Source: Actinomycetes bacterium
GTDB taxonomy: Bacteria > Actinomycetota > Acidimicrobiia > Acidimicrobiales > Ilumatobacteraceae
NCBI GenBank assembly: GCA_027491335.1
Contig: JAIXWJ010000026.1
Coordinates: 29,176-93,175, forward strand
Reading direction: 5' to 3'
Length of the DNA: 64,000 bases
The position numbers and the translations under genes were made by a program. Positions 15,111 through 30,100 of the stretch are shown here, one piece after another (the first letter of the stretch is position 1; the number at the start of each line of letters is the position of its first letter). The notes beneath the pieces are model-generated. The model had not been told where the DNA came from, searched no databases, and saw nothing but the letters and a program-made list of their open reading frames with translations.

Positions 15111-18100
15111 TCATGGTCGGGTGTCCGACTCGATCTTGTCTTGCTCTTCGTCTTCATCCTCGTCGCGACGGCGAGCGATGATGAACCACCAACCGGCCAC
15201 GGCGATCGCGCCGAACAACAGAGCGATCACTCCGACGTAGATGAAGATCCTCCACATCGTGGACATTCCTCCATCACCATCCGACGAGTCGCCGGAGTTC
15301 TCGGAGCCGTCACCATCGTTCGGATCGGGCGCGTCGCTCGGAGCCCAGTCCTCGGAGATGTCGAACTCGTATCGAACATCGGTGTCATCGCCGTAAGCGT
15401 CGGTGGCTTCGATGATCAATCGGTACGAACCGGGCGCGAGATCGCGCGGAAGGATCGCCTTGGCATCGAGCGAACCATCGGGACCGATGACGACCCGACC
15501 CAACTCGATGATCGTCGAGCCATCACTCGACTCCACGCGAACCGTCGCCTCCGAGCCGGGTCGCAAATCGCGTCCCGTCCACGCGAAGTTCACCTTTTTC
15601 GGCTGCCCCCGTCCGTCGAACAGCAGATCGGAAGCGAGACGGGGATCGGCCGGAATTCGAACGTTCTCGATCACCGTCGCTTCTCCGGGGGTCGCGCTGT
15701 TGTACGGAGTGATCCGATAGTTGTACGTCTCGCCGAGAATCGCGGACATGTCGCTGAACGGACTTTCGACGGCGATCGAGATCACTTCCCACGTGCCATC
15801 GGGGCGTTGACGTTCGATGACGAACGATGTCGGTGTCGGGCCGGAACTCGGCCGTTCCCAACGGATGTCGAGACCTCCGTCGACACCGCGACCGAACGTT
15901 GGCGGCGGGATCGCGCCCGGCGGAGTCGGTGACACCGCATCGATCGGGTTCCACGTCGCGGTGACATCGAACGACGAGGTGGTTTCCACCGTCTGCCCGT
16001 AGACGTCGGTGGCGATCAAGCGAACGACGTAGCGACCCGGAGCCAGATCTCGGGGGATCCGAATGGTCGAAGCGAGACGTCCGTTCGAGGGCACCGATGG
16101 ATTGCTCAGCGTCGAGAGAACGGTTCCATCCGACGTCTCGAGAACGATCCTCGCCCGGGATCGCGGACTCAAGTCCTTGGCCCCGACGGTGAATCGCGTC
16201 GTCGTCGGCTCACCCGAGGCACCGAGACGCACCGAGATCGTCGGGTTCGGGTTGGCCGGCACGCGAGCGTTGGTGACCAACACCGACTCACCGGCGAGCA
16301 ATCCGTTGTACGGGGTGATGCGGTAGGTGTAAGTGTTGCCCAATGTGGCGTTCGAGTCGACCACCGAGGTCCCGGTGGTCACGGAAACGATCTCCCAGGT
16401 GCCATTCGGACGTTGACGTTCGACCACGTAGGCGGTGGCAGTCGCTCCGCTGGAGGCCGGAGACCACAGAATCTGCAGTCCGGCCACCACGGGCACGAAT
16501 CGCGAATCGATCACGGCCGCCGGATTCGTCGGGGGGAACACCGGGCGTTCCGGGGTGAGCGACGTGGACTGCCATTCGCTGTCACCGATCACCGTGTACG
16601 CCTGCACACGGAACCGATACGTGACACCGAACGTGAGTCCGTCGAAAGTCAACAGCGTCGAACCGACCAAGCCGTCGTCGTTGGTCACGACGGCCATCCG
16701 ATTCAATCGCTGCTCGGCGACAGTGCCTCGGGCCGATCGTTCGGAGTCGGACTCTTGGATCGAAAGACCCTCGAAGGGGTCGGTCGCGATCGGATCAGGA
16801 CCGAGCTGCACGGTGGAGCCCCATGTGAGACCTCCATCGGTGGAGGTTTGGATTCGATAACCCGCGACGGCGGCCCCACCATCATCGGTCGGAGGCACCC
16901 ACGCCACCGCTGCCGTCGCCGTCGATGACGTCGGCGTGGCCTCGACGGTGGTCGCAGCCACCGAGAGCGGCGCTCGCGGCGGAGCGACCGGGGCCGCGGT
17001 CACCCACGTGCTCGCCGCGCCGGTCCCCGCCACGTTTCGAGCGGTCACTCGGAAGACGTACGCGACGCCGTTGGTGAGTCCGGTGATCACCGTCGCCGTG
17101 CTCGGTGCGGTGACCGTTCCGACCGACCGCCATGCGACACCACCGTTGGCCGACGACTCGACGACGTAGTCGACGATTCCCGCTCCACCGTTGCTCGACG
17201 GCGCGGTCCAACTCAACGAGATCTGACGATTACCCGCAACCGGAGTCAGCGCGGTCGGTGCCGACGGCGTGCCCGACGGCGTTGCCGTGGCGGTGGTCGA
17301 CGCCGTTCCGGTGCCAACGATGTTGATCGCGCGCACCCGCACGCCGTAGGAGGTCCCGTTGACGAGACCCGACACCGTCGCCACCGTCGTCGTGGTGGTG
17401 ACGCCCGCAATCCACGTGCTGCCGTCCGTCGTCGTCTCGACGACGTACGACGTGACCACGGAGCCGCCGCTGCTCACCGGCGCCAACCACGACACGGTGA
17501 TCGACGAATCGGAGATCACCGTGGTCACGTTCTGAGGTGCCGACGGAGTGGTTGCCGGTGTGGCATTCACGGTCGCCGAGGCCGCGCCATCACCGGCCGC
17601 GTTCGTCGCCACGATGCGGAAGGAATACGCCGTACCGTTCACGAGGCCACCGGAGGTGTACGACAGTGAGGGCGTGGTGTCGATGCGTACCCATGCGCCA
17701 CCGTTCACCGGAGCTCGTTCGATCGCGTACGAGATGATCGCCGAGCCGCCGTTGTCGATCGGGGCGGTCCACGAGAGAGCCACCTGACCATTGGAGGCAA
17801 TGGCGCTCAGCGTGACGGGCGAGCCGGGTAGGGCTCGCGGAGTCACGTTCACCGTCGACGCGGTTCCACGTCCGCCCGCGGTGATGGGTACGACCCTGAC
17901 GATCGACTGCGTTCCGTTCACGAGACCGGTCACGACGGCGTTGGTTCCCGTCACGGTGCGCTCGGTTCCGAACGTCTGACCACCATCGTTGGAGACCGCG
18001 ACGCCGTAGCCCGAGACCGCGGAGCCACCGTTGTTGGTCGGCGCCGACCACGTCACCACTGCTTGTCCGTCACCCGCCACGGCATTCAAACCGCCGACGG

Positions 18101-21100
18101 CCCCCGATGTCGAGAACGGCGTCGCCATCACGGAACGGGTTGCCACACCGGTACCAGCGGCGTTCACCGCGCTCACGTGGAACGCGTAGGAAGTGCCATT
18201 GACGAGACCGGTGACGACGTGTGTCAACGACGTCGTGGTCGTTTCGACCGTCCATGTCGTGCCACCATCGGTGGACGACTCCACGATGTACGCGGTCACC
18301 GTCGCACCGCCGTTCGACGCGGGCGCCGACCATGCGAGAGATGCCTGGCCGTTACCCGGTGTCACCGAGAGGTCGAGAGGTGTCGTGGCCACAGTGCGGG
18401 GTGTGGCCGACGCCGGAGCACTCTCGGGACCCGTGCCGGCGCCGTTGTTCGCGCTGACCCTGAACGAAACGGGCACGCCGTTCGTGAGGCCGGTCGCGAG
18501 ATACGACGTGACGGCCGTGCCCGTACCCGAGGTGATGATCGACCAATTGGTCCCGTCGAACGATTGCGACACCACGTAGCCGGTCACCGGGGTGCCACCG
18601 GAGACAACCGGGGCGTTCCACGACAGTGCCACCTGACCGTTGCCGGGAGTTGCCACGAGGTTGGTGGGCAAACCGGCGAGAGCGCCGACGCTCGGAGTCG
18701 CGATGACGGACGTGGTGTACGCCCCGGATCCCGCGGCGTTGACCGCGGCGACTCGCACGTGCACCGGCACACCGTTCGCCAGACCCGTGAGAACGGCACT
18801 CGATGCGGGCGAACCCGAACTCGCCGTGGTCCACACGTTGCCGTCGGACGAGGTCTGCACGATGTACGACGTCACCGGCAGGCCTCCCGAGTTGCCGGGA
18901 GCGGACCACGTCATGGACAACAAACCGTTACCCGACAGGATCGTGAGACCCACCGGCGTTCCGGGAACACCGGCCGGCGTCACGACGGCCGCCGACGACG
19001 GAGCGCTCGTGCCCGCCGCGTTCTGGGCCGTCACGCGAACCAGATGGGTGACGCCGTTGGTGAGCGACGACAAGGTGTGGGGGGACGTCGCCGAGGTCGA
19101 CACCACGATCCAGGTCGATCCACCATCCACCGAGGTCTCGACCGTGTAACCAACGACCGACGCGCCGTTGGTCGACGCCGGGGCCGACCAACTGACGGTC
19201 GCCGAGGCGTTGCCACCGAGGACCGAGAGCGACTGCGGCGCGGTGGACGGAGCCGCCGGCGTGAAGGACTCACTGGCCACCGATTCCGCGCCCACGCCGA
19301 ACGACGTGATGGCCGCGACCTTGACGAGAAGTGGCGTGCCATTGACGAGACCCGCGATGGAGTGGCTGGTGGCCGAGGATCCCGTGTTCGCCACCAACGT
19401 GGTGAAGGACGAGCCACCGTTGCTCGAGACGAGAATGCGATAACCAGTGATCGAACTTCCACCGTCGGAAACGGGGGCCGTCCACGACAACACCGCCGAC
19501 CGCGAACCGGTCACGACCGTCGGCGCCGTGGGAGCCGCGGCGCCACCACGTGGCGTCACCGCGACACCGGTGGATGCCGCTCCGGTGCCAACGGCACTCA
19601 ACGGCACGACGCGCAGGAGGTACGTCTGACCATTGTTCAGCGACGTGACCGTGGTCGTGGTCGCCGTCGATCCGGTGTCCGACACCAGAGTCGTCCACGT
19701 CGTGCCGTTCGCCGACTGCTCGATGCGATAGCCGGTGATCACCGAGCCACCGTTCGACGCCGGAGCGATCCACGACAACACCGCCGACGCGTCGCCAGCG
19801 ATGGCCGACAGCGAAGTCGCGGCCCCCGATGTGGTGGCCGGCGTCGCCGATGCGTTGGCGCTGGCGACCCCCGCGAACGAACGGCTGAGCGCCGTCACGC
19901 GGAACGAGTACGCCGTGCCATTGGTCAGCCCGGACACCGATGCACTGAGCACTGGTGCACCGCTGTCGGCGACCACGGTCGTCCATGTCGTTGCGTCGGT
20001 CGACGATTCGACGCGGTAACCGGTGATCGTGCGACCACCCGCATCACTCGGCGCCGACCACGACAACGCGACATTGCGGTCACCCGCGACGGCCACGACG
20101 TTCTGCGGTGCGGACGGGGTTCCGAGCGGGATGGCCATTGCCTGGCTGCTCGACGAACCCACCGAGGCGCCCGTGAGGACGCTCACGCGATAGAGGTACG
20201 TCGAGCCGTTCACCAGACCGGTGTCGGTGTACGACAACGGCGACGCGGCAACGTCCACCAGAGTGGAGTACGCCGAACCGTTCACCGAACGCTCGATGCG
20301 GTAGCCGGTGGTGCCGACGACCACGGGGTCGGTCCACGAGAGAGTGGCCGACGCATCGCCGGAGATCGCCGTGATGGCATTGGGCGCGGCCGCGAGAGCC
20401 ACCGCGGAGGTCGGCGCGCTCGCCGACCCCACCGATGCCGAGGTGATGGCCGAGACCCTCACGTACGTTGTGGCGCCACCAACGACACCCGAGATCAGTG
20501 CTCGGGTGACCGCCGAACCGGTGTCGGCGATGCGCGTGCTCCAGACGAGGCCGTCGTTCGAGGTTTCGATGCGGTAGCCCATCACCGGCAGGCCACCCGA
20601 CGAAGCGGGAGCCGTCCAATCGACGAGTAGTTCGCCCGATCCGGGCGTGAGGTTCACCGCACTCGGTGCGCTCGGGTCGTCGAATGGCACTCCCGACACG
20701 ACGTCACTCATCACACCCTGACCCGCACCGGTGAGTGCGGCGACCTTCACGTAGCGACGAGAACCGTTCACGAGTCCGACGTAGCTGTAGGTGCGGCTCA
20801 CCGAGTTGGTGTTCGCCACCAACGTCGTCCACGTCGCGCCATCGGCGCTCGTGAAAATGCGGTATCCCGTGATCGAACGACCACCCGTGATCGAGGGAGC
20901 GGACCATGCCAGATCCAACCGTGCGTTACCAGCGCTGACCGAGACGGTGCCCGGTGCGCCGGCGATCGTGAATGGCGTCGCCGACATCGTGTTGCTCGCG
21001 ATCGAAGCACCCGCGACGTTCACGGCCGAGACGCGGAACTGATACGAGGTTCCGTTGGTGAGTCCGGTGACGATGTAGCGCAGACCCGGGTTGCCCGTCG

Positions 21101-24100
21101 ACGACGTCAACGTCATCCAACCGGAACCGTCGTTCGACTCGACGCGGTAACCGATGATCGGTGCCCCACCGTCGCCGGTGGGTGCCGACCACTCGAGGGC
21201 CACCGCCGAGTCTCCCGCCGCGGCGGCGACGAGGGTCGGATCGGTCGGAACGTTCACGGGGGTGGTGGTCGCCGGAGCGCTCGGTGTGCTCTCGCCCACC
21301 GCGTTGATCGCCACGACTCGGACCGAAACCGGCACGCCGTTCGAAACTCCCGTGATGACCGCGGACGTCGTCGTTCCCGACACCGTCATCGCCGTCGACC
21401 ACGTGGCGCCGCCATTCGACTGCTCGATTCGATACTGCGCGATGGTGCGACCACCGGTGGACGACGGAGCGGTCCACGACACCGACACCTGACTGTCGCC
21501 CGGCAGGAGCGTGACTCCCGTCGCTGCCGACGGCACGGTGGCCGGCGAGACCGAGACCGATCCGGTCGCAACGCTCGCACCAACCACGTTCACGGCCGAC
21601 ACACGGAACTGGTACGAGACTCCATTGGTCAGACCGCTCACGTTGTGCGACGGCGAAGTCACACCGGTGGCGATGGGCGCCCACGTGGAGCCGGTCAATT
21701 GTTCGACGGTGTACGACAAGATGGGCGCGCCACCATTCGACATTGGGGCGTCCCACACGAGGGCGACCGCCGAGTCGGAGCCCACCGCGATGAGGGCGCG
21801 CGGAACCGCCGGGACACCCGCGGGGAGACCCGCGACCGGAGCGCCGAGGACACTCGCTCCCACCCCGTTCGATGCACTCATTCTGAAGAGGTACATCGTG
21901 CCGTTCACCAATCCGGTGATGGTGGTGGAGGTCGCCGACGAAGCGATCCCCGTGGCGGCCGGCACCCAGTTGATGCCGTCGATCGAACGGTCGATCGAGT
22001 AGCCGATCACGGGCGAACCACCGTTGGACGATGGAGCGTTCCAATTGATCGTCACCTGCGCGTTGCCACCGACGACCGAGGTCACGATCGGAGACTGTGG
22101 CACCGTGGCCGGCGTGCTCTGAATCGTCGTGCTCGGCGAGCCGACACCAATCGTGTTGATGGCACTCGCACGGAACGTGTAGGTCGTGCCATTGGTCAGT
22201 CCGTTGACTGCGACCGCGGGAACGGCGCTGTTCGAGTTGGTCACCGCGACGACGAAGTTGATTCCATCGGTCGATATCTCGACGCGGTATCCGACGATGG
22301 AGTTGCCTCCATCGTTCGTGGGTGCCGTGAAGGTGAGAACCACCGAACCGTCACCGGCGTTCGCGTTGAGCGCCGTCGGGGCACCGGGGAGACCGGCGGG
22401 GATCACCGACGCCGGCGCCGACGAGGCGCCGATGCCATTCGGATTGATGGCCCGCACACGGAACAGATACGACGAACCGTTCGTGAGTCCGACGACGTTG
22501 CGCGTGGTCGACGTCGACGCACTGTCGGCCACGATCACCGACCATGTCGTGCCGTTGTCCGCCGACTGCTCGATGCGATAACCCGTGATGGACGCCCCAC
22601 CGGAGGAGTTCGGCGCCGTCCACTCCAGGTTGGCGCCCCCGTTCGCGGCGGTCGCCGTCAACGAGGTCGGAGCGTTCGGCGCACGGCTCGGGGTCACGGA
22701 AGCACTCGACGTGGCGCCTCCGAGTCCGGCGGCGTTCACACCGGCCACTCGGAACGTGTACGCCGTTCCATTGACGAGACCGGTCACGGTGTGAGTCGTG
22801 AGCGGATTCGACGTCGTGACGACCGATGTCCAAGTGGATCCATCCGTCGTCGATTCGATCGAGTAACCGATCACCGGAGAACCATTGTCACCGGCGGCCG
22901 ACCACGAGAGGTTGACGGCACCATCGCCGGCCACGGCCGTGACGGTGGCGGGAGCCGTGGGACCGGCGAACGGGACGACGGTGGTCACCGAGCTCGTGGC
23001 ACCGACGCCCGATGCGTTCAGCGCACTGACACGGAAGGACACCGACACGCCGTTGGCGAGGCCCGAGGCGTTGAAGGTCGTCGCGGTGACGGCGGTGTCG
23101 GCCACGACGATCGTCCAGGTGGCACCTCCATCGGTCGACTTTTCGATGCGGTAACCGGTGACGGCGTTGCCACCATTGGACGAAGGTGCGGTCCACGTGA
23201 GCGAAGCAGTGGTGCTTCCGGCCGTCGCGACGAGATTGCGCGGCGCCGACGGCCCCGCGTACGGCGTGCCCGAGGCCGACTCCGACACGAGACCCGTACC
23301 CGATCCGTTCACCGCGGCGACACGGAAGTAATAGAGCGTTCCATTGACCAGCCCGGCGATGTTGGCCGTTGTCGCGGACGATCCCGTGTTCGAGATCGCG
23401 GGAGTCCACGAGATTCCATCGACCGACCGCTCGACCGTGTAGCCGCTCGGCTGCAACGCGCCGGTCGGCGCGATCCACGACAGCACCACCGACGCATTGC
23501 TCGGCGTGACGACCAGACCAGTCGGCTGACCAGCCACCGTCGTCGGCACCGCCGACACGATGGCACTCGCCGATCCCGCTCCCACCGTGTTCAACGCGTA
23601 CACGCGGAACGCGTACGACTGACCGTCCACCAGACCGGTGGCCGTGTACGTCGTCGCGGTGCTCGCGGTGTTGCCGGCGACGGTGGTCCACGTGGTTCCA
23701 CCGTCGGCCGACGATTCGACGCGATATCCACTGACGGCGTTGCCACCATTGGACGAAGGAGCGATCCACGACAGCTGCACCTGCGAGGCACCGCCGGTGG
23801 CGGTAAACGAACGAGGTGCCGTGGGCGTGCCCGCGGGTGTCGCCGACGAGGTCGCACTCGCGACGCCCGGGCCGCTCGTGTTTCGCGCGGACACACGGAA
23901 CGTGTGCGCGATGCCGTTGGCGAGACCACTCACCACGAAGACGGTCGACGCCGAACCGGTGTCGGTCGCGACATCGGTCCACGACGTGCCGTTGTTGGTC
24001 GACGACTCGATGCGATAACCGGTGATCGACGATCCGCCATCGGAGACGGGAGCCGCCCACAACAGCACGACCTGACCGTTGGAAGCGATCGACTGGAGAG

Positions 24101-27100
24101 CCGTGGGTTGTCCCGGCACACCGAAGGGAACCGCGGTCGCGGGCAGTGATGCGATGCCCGCACCGCTCGCGTTCACCGCGCTCACACGGAACGAGTAACT
24201 CACCGCGTTGGTGAGTCCCGTGACGGTGAACGAGGTCGACGCGACGCTCGATGAGACGATGCTCCACGTCGCGCCACCATCCGCGCTTCTCTCCACCACG
24301 TACGCGGAGATCGAAGAGCCACCGGTCGCTGCCGGCGCCGTCCAGGCCAGGGCGACCTGGGTGTTGCCCGCCGTGGCGGTGAGGCCGGTGGGTGCGATCG
24401 CGAGTCCGGCCGCGGTGGCGCCGACGTTCGCGCTGTAGGCACCGAAGCCACCGGTGGTGACCGCCGCGACGCGGAAGGTCTGCAACGCACCGGCGGTGAG
24501 GTTGCCCACGGTGAACGCCGTCGCCGTCGTGCCGGTGTTGGCCACGACGGTCGTCCATGACGTGCCACCGTTGGAGCTTCGCTCGATGCGGTAACCGATC
24601 AGGTTCGCGCCACCGGTGCTGTTCGGCGCCGACCAGGCCAGCGTGACCTCGTTGGTGCCGCTCGTGGCCTGAAGGTTGATCGGCGCGCTGGGTGCCGTGA
24701 ACGGGATCGATGCGGCGGTGGTGCTGGGACCGCTGTTGCCCGCGAGGTTCGTGGCGAGCACACGGAACACGTACGCCGTTCCATTGTTGAGTCCGCCGAC
24801 GGTGGTGGTCAGGCTGGAAGCCGACACGATGCTGTCGACCGCGAACGTGGCGCCACCATCGATCGACTTCTCGATCACGTACGCGGTCACCGCGCGGCCG
24901 CCATCCGACGTCGGTGCGGCCCAGGTGAGCGTGATCTGGGAGTCACCCGCCACGGCGGTGAGACCGCTCGGACTGCTCGGAACACCAAACGGAGTCGCGT
25001 TCACCGCGCCCGAGGCGGCGCCGGCACCGGCGGAGATGAGAGCCGACACACGGAATCGATACTCGGTTCCATTGACGAGACCGGTGACCGTGTAACTCGT
25101 GAGCGACGACGCGGTGTTGGACGCCACGACGGACCAGACCGAACCCGTCGCCGGGGCCCGCTCGATGCGGTAACCGATGATCGACGTCGAGGGCACGTTG
25201 GCGGGAGCGGTCCACGACAGCGACACGGATGTGTCACCGGCGGTGGCCGTCACCTCGGTTGGGGCCTCGGGTGCGACGTATGGTGTCGCCGTGGCCGGCT
25301 GAATGAACACACCCATGCCCGCGGCATTGGTGGCTGCGACTCGGAACGCATAGGTCGATCCATTCGTCAGATCGGTCGCGGTGTACGTGAGAGCCGTGAC
25401 CGACGACGAGAGCGTGGTCCACGTGAATCCGCCATCGGACGATTGCTGCACCGTGTACGACGTGATGGTGTTCCCTCCGTTGAACGTCGGTGCGGTCCAG
25501 GTGAGCACCACCTGAGAGGTCCCGGCCGCCGCGAGCAGCGAAGCGGGCGAAGCCGGAGTGGTGAAAGGAGTCGATGTCGTGACGTCGCTCGCCGAACTCG
25601 AGCCGACGACGTTGACCGCCGACACTCGGAACGAATACAACGTGGCGTTGGTGAGGCCCGTGACGGTGTAGGCGGTGGCCTGGTTGCCCGTGCTCGCCGT
25701 GGCGACCGTCCAATTCGTCCCGTCCGAGCTGTACTCGACCTTGTAGCCACTGATCGCGGCACCGCCGTTGCTGCTGGGAGCGGTCCACCGCAAGGTCACC
25801 TTGGCGTCACCGGCGGTTCCACTGAGTGCGGTCGGAGTCGAGGGCGAGCCCTGCGGGAGCACCGATAGATAGTTGGAATAGGTCGAAGCCGATCCCGCCG
25901 ACGTCAGAACCTGCACGCGGAAGACGTAGAGAACGCCGTTGGTGAGACCAGTGGCCGTCCCGCTCGTGGAATTAGCCGAGGGGTTCGACATCGCGGAGGT
26001 CCACGTCGTTCCGTCGGTCGAACGTTCGACGACGTATCCCGTTTGGGTGACATCGGTCGGTGCGGTCCACGAGAGATTGGCCGAACCGTTGCCCGCGACG
26101 CCCGACAACACCACCGTCGACGTCACGATCGGCGTGCCCGTGGTGGTCGAGCTCACCGCACCGACTCCGGCGGAGTTGATGGCGGACACACGCAATGTGT
26201 ACGGCTGACCCGGCGCGAGACCGTTCACCGAGGCGTACGTCGACGACGTCTGCGTGTCGACGATGGCGGTGGTCCACGTGTCTCCACCGTCTTCGGAGAC
26301 CTCCACCATGTAACCGGTCACCGGAGTTCCACCGGTCGACGACGGAGCCGTCCAGGTGAGGATCACGGCGCTGCTTCCCGATGTCGCCACGAGCGAGGTC
26401 GGTGCCGATGCCTTGGCGGCAGGAACAGCCGCCACGCCGGCACTCGACGACCCGGTGCCCGCATCGTTGACGGCGCTGACGCGATACAGATACGTCGTCC
26501 CGTTGATGAGTGCCGAGTCGCCGAAGGAAGTCGTGGTGACTCCCGAGGCGATCGAGGTCCACGTGACACCACCGTTGCTCGAACGCTCGATGGTGTACGA
26601 CGCGATCGCGGAACCTCCGTCGTTCACGGGGGTCTCCCACGTCAGGGCCACGACGGCATCGCCCGAGATCGCGGTGAGGCGCGTGGGCGCCGACGGAGTG
26701 GTGAGCGGAGTCGCGGCGGCCGTGTTGGACGTCGATCCCGCACCAGCGGCGTTGATGGCGCTCACACGGAATGAATAGGACACGCCGTTCGTCACGTTGT
26801 TCACGACCACGTTGGTGCCGGAGTTACCGGTGTTGGCGATGGCCGTGGTCCACGTGAGTCCTCCGTCGATCGACCGCTCGACGCGGTAGCCCGAGACGGG
26901 TGAACCATTGGTGTTGAGCGGAGCCACCCAAGACAGCAATGCCGATGCGTTCGCACCGACGGCCGTCAACGCGGAGGGGGCCTCGGGCAACGTATACGCC
27001 GACGTGCTGATCGCCGCGGTCGGGGTGCCGACACCGGCGGCGTTCACCGCGAAGACACGGAACAGAATGGGCGCACCATTGGTGAGTCCGGTGACCGTCG

Positions 27101-30100
27101 CCTGACGCGCACCACTCGTCGAAGCGAAGGCCGTCGACCATGTGATGCCGCCGTCGAACGACTGATCGACCTTGTAATCGGTGATCGTTGCTCCACCATC
27201 GCTGGCCGGAGCATTCCATCCGAGAGCAACTTGTCCGTCGCCAGGTGTCGGAAGGAGAGCCGTCGGCGCCGACGGGGTCGTGAACGGAGTGACGGCAACC
27301 GGCAACGTCGCGGCACCGGTTCCACCCGCGGTGATGGCCGAAACGCGGAAGTAGTACGTGGTCCCGTTGACGAGACCCGACTGCACCGATGCGGGAACGG
27401 CGGAACCCGTGTTGGCGGTGGCCACGGACCAGTTGTTGGAATCGATCGAACGCTCGATCATGTATCCGATCACCGGGAGACCACCGGAGTCCGCCGGGGG
27501 CAGCCACGTCAGAACCGCTTGAGCATTGGCCGCCAGACCAGCCAACGCCACGGGCGAGGCCGCGGGCGAACTCGGGATGGCCGTGGCGATGTTCGACGTG
27601 GCGCCACTTCCGGCCGACGTGACGGCGCTCACGCGGAACAGAACCGTCACGCCGTTGTCGAGCCCGGTCAACGTGTGAGCCGTCGCCGTCGTGCCCGTGT
27701 TGGCCACGGCGTCGGTCCACGTGGTGCCGCCGTCGACGGACTGCTCGATGCGGTAACCCGTGATGGGGTTACCGCCGGTCGAGACCGGAGCCGTCCAAGT
27801 CAGTTGCGCGCGGCCGCTCGAAGCGGCGGCCACAAGGTTCGAGGGTGCGCTCGCTGCCCCGTAGGGCGTTCCGGTGACCACATCGCTCGTCGCTCCCGGT
27901 CCAGCGGCGGTCAATGCCGTGATGCGGAATCCGTGGAGCTGGCCCGCCGTGAGGCCGAGAACGGCGAACGACGGCGTCGACGAGAACGTGTTGGAAGCCG
28001 CGGTGACGAAATCACCGGAGGCTCCGAGTCGATACTCCACTCGGTAACCGAGAACCGGGTAACCACCGGTCGTGGCCGGCGGCGTCCACGTGAGGTTCAC
28101 GCTGTTCAGTCGACCTGCCGCCGCGAGTGCCGTCGGCGCACCGACGGTTTGCGTCGGCGTGTCGAAGATGACCGCGGGGCTCGGAATGCCGGTCGACGAG
28201 ACCGAGAGAACGGGCGTCACTCGGAATGCGTACGTCGTGCCCGTCGACAGTCCGCTCACGACGTGAGTGAGCAGAGTCGTCGTGGCACCGGCGGGCGCGC
28301 CGCTGGCCGCGGTGGCCGACGTGAACACCGCCGACGACAGACCGCAATCCACCGAGCAATACTCGACTCGATATCCGACCACCGCGTTGCCACTGGTGGG
28401 CACGGGTGCGAGCCAGTTGAGCGACACGCTCGTGGTCGACGCCGTGGAGTTCAGCAACTGCACGGCAACCTGGGCGCTCGCCACCGGGGTCGCGGCCACG
28501 ATGACCGCCGGACCCGTCGTGTTCGAGCCGCCATAGACCGCCCGAACACGGAACGTGTAGGTGACTCCGTTGGTGAGACCGGTCGCCGTGTAGAACGGCG
28601 CCGACATCGCGGTGGTCGTACCCGCGGGAGCGCCGGCCACCGCGGTGAGTGTCGTGTAGGTCCCGCTCGAAACGGTGCAGGTACCGGTGCAACGGTCGAC
28701 GAGGTAGCCCGCCACGGTCTGCCCCGCGGTCATTGGCATCTGGTCCCAGGTGAGACCCACCTGAGCGTTGCCCACCACGGCCATCAGGGACGTGACGGTG
28801 TTCGCCGGACCACCCGAAGCCGTCGAGGGTTCGCTCGTACCCGCCGGCGTGATGGCGGTGACTCGATACACGAATGACGCTCCGGGCGTCATCACGCTGC
28901 TCGCATCGACACAAGCGGTCGACGACGTGCACGAGAGTCCGGCGATCGGCGCGGCGACGAACGGACTCGACGACGTGGTGGTGCCGAGGGTCGACCACGT
29001 GGTGCCGTTGTCGGCACTGCGTTCCAATCGGTATCCGGTGACCGTGAGCCCACCGGAACTCACCGGTGCACCCCATCCGAGCGACACTCGCTCGGTGCCA
29101 CCGGTGACCGTGAGTGCGGTTGGTGAGGTCGGCGCCGCCGCGGTTCCGTACGGACCAGCGGACAAACTCGGCGCACCCTCGCCCATGGCGGTGAGTGCGG
29201 TCACTCGGAACGAATAGCCCTGACCCAACGCCGACGCGAGGATGCTGTTCAGGTTGAACGAGGTCTCCGTCGAACCGGTGTCGGCGATCAACGTGGTCCA
29301 TGCGGCACCGGTGCTCACCGCGATGGTGGACGACGGGAGCACGTACTCGATCTTGTATCCCGTGATGGGGTAACCACCCGTGTCCGCCGGAGCGGTCCAG
29401 GACAACGTGAGATTTCTTCCATTCACGGCCACCGACGGAGCGGTGAGTCCGCGCGTCGTGATGCCCGACGCCGCGTAGTGACTCGCGACCTGGCTCGCGG
29501 AGAGAGCCTTGTTGTAGACCGCGACCTCGCTCATCGAACCATTGAAGAAGGACCCGTCGGAGGTGTAGTTGTTGCCGATCATCAACTCGCCGACGGCGGT
29601 GACGAGCGGAGAACCCGACTGCGTCACGAAGACGGAGTTCTGAAGTACGCCGTTCACGAAGAGTCTGGCCCCGCCGGTCGTCTGATCGAAGACCGCCACG
29701 ACGTGCGACCACGCGCCGCCCACGATGACGTTCGGCTGGGTCATCACGAATTGACTGCCCCCCGACGAATGCATGGCGAACGACAACTGAGTGCCGTTCA
29801 AGTACATCCCGTAGTTGCGCGACGTCGAACCCGCGTTTCCGCGGGCGATGATCGTCTGCCATCTGTTGGGAGCCCCGGCTTGAGGACGGATCCAAGCCTC
29901 GAGCGACAACGACGAAGCGATGCGCAGATCGGCGGTGCTCAACGTGGTCAACGCACCAGCCAGGTTGGCCGGTGTGGTGGGGGCCACGGTCGGGTAGGCC
30001 GCGGCACTGGCCGCGCTGCCACTGAACGTGGCCGAGCCGCTCGTACCTCCGAACGGTGACGCGCCGCCGAAGACCACTCCCGTCGAACCCACGGCCAGTG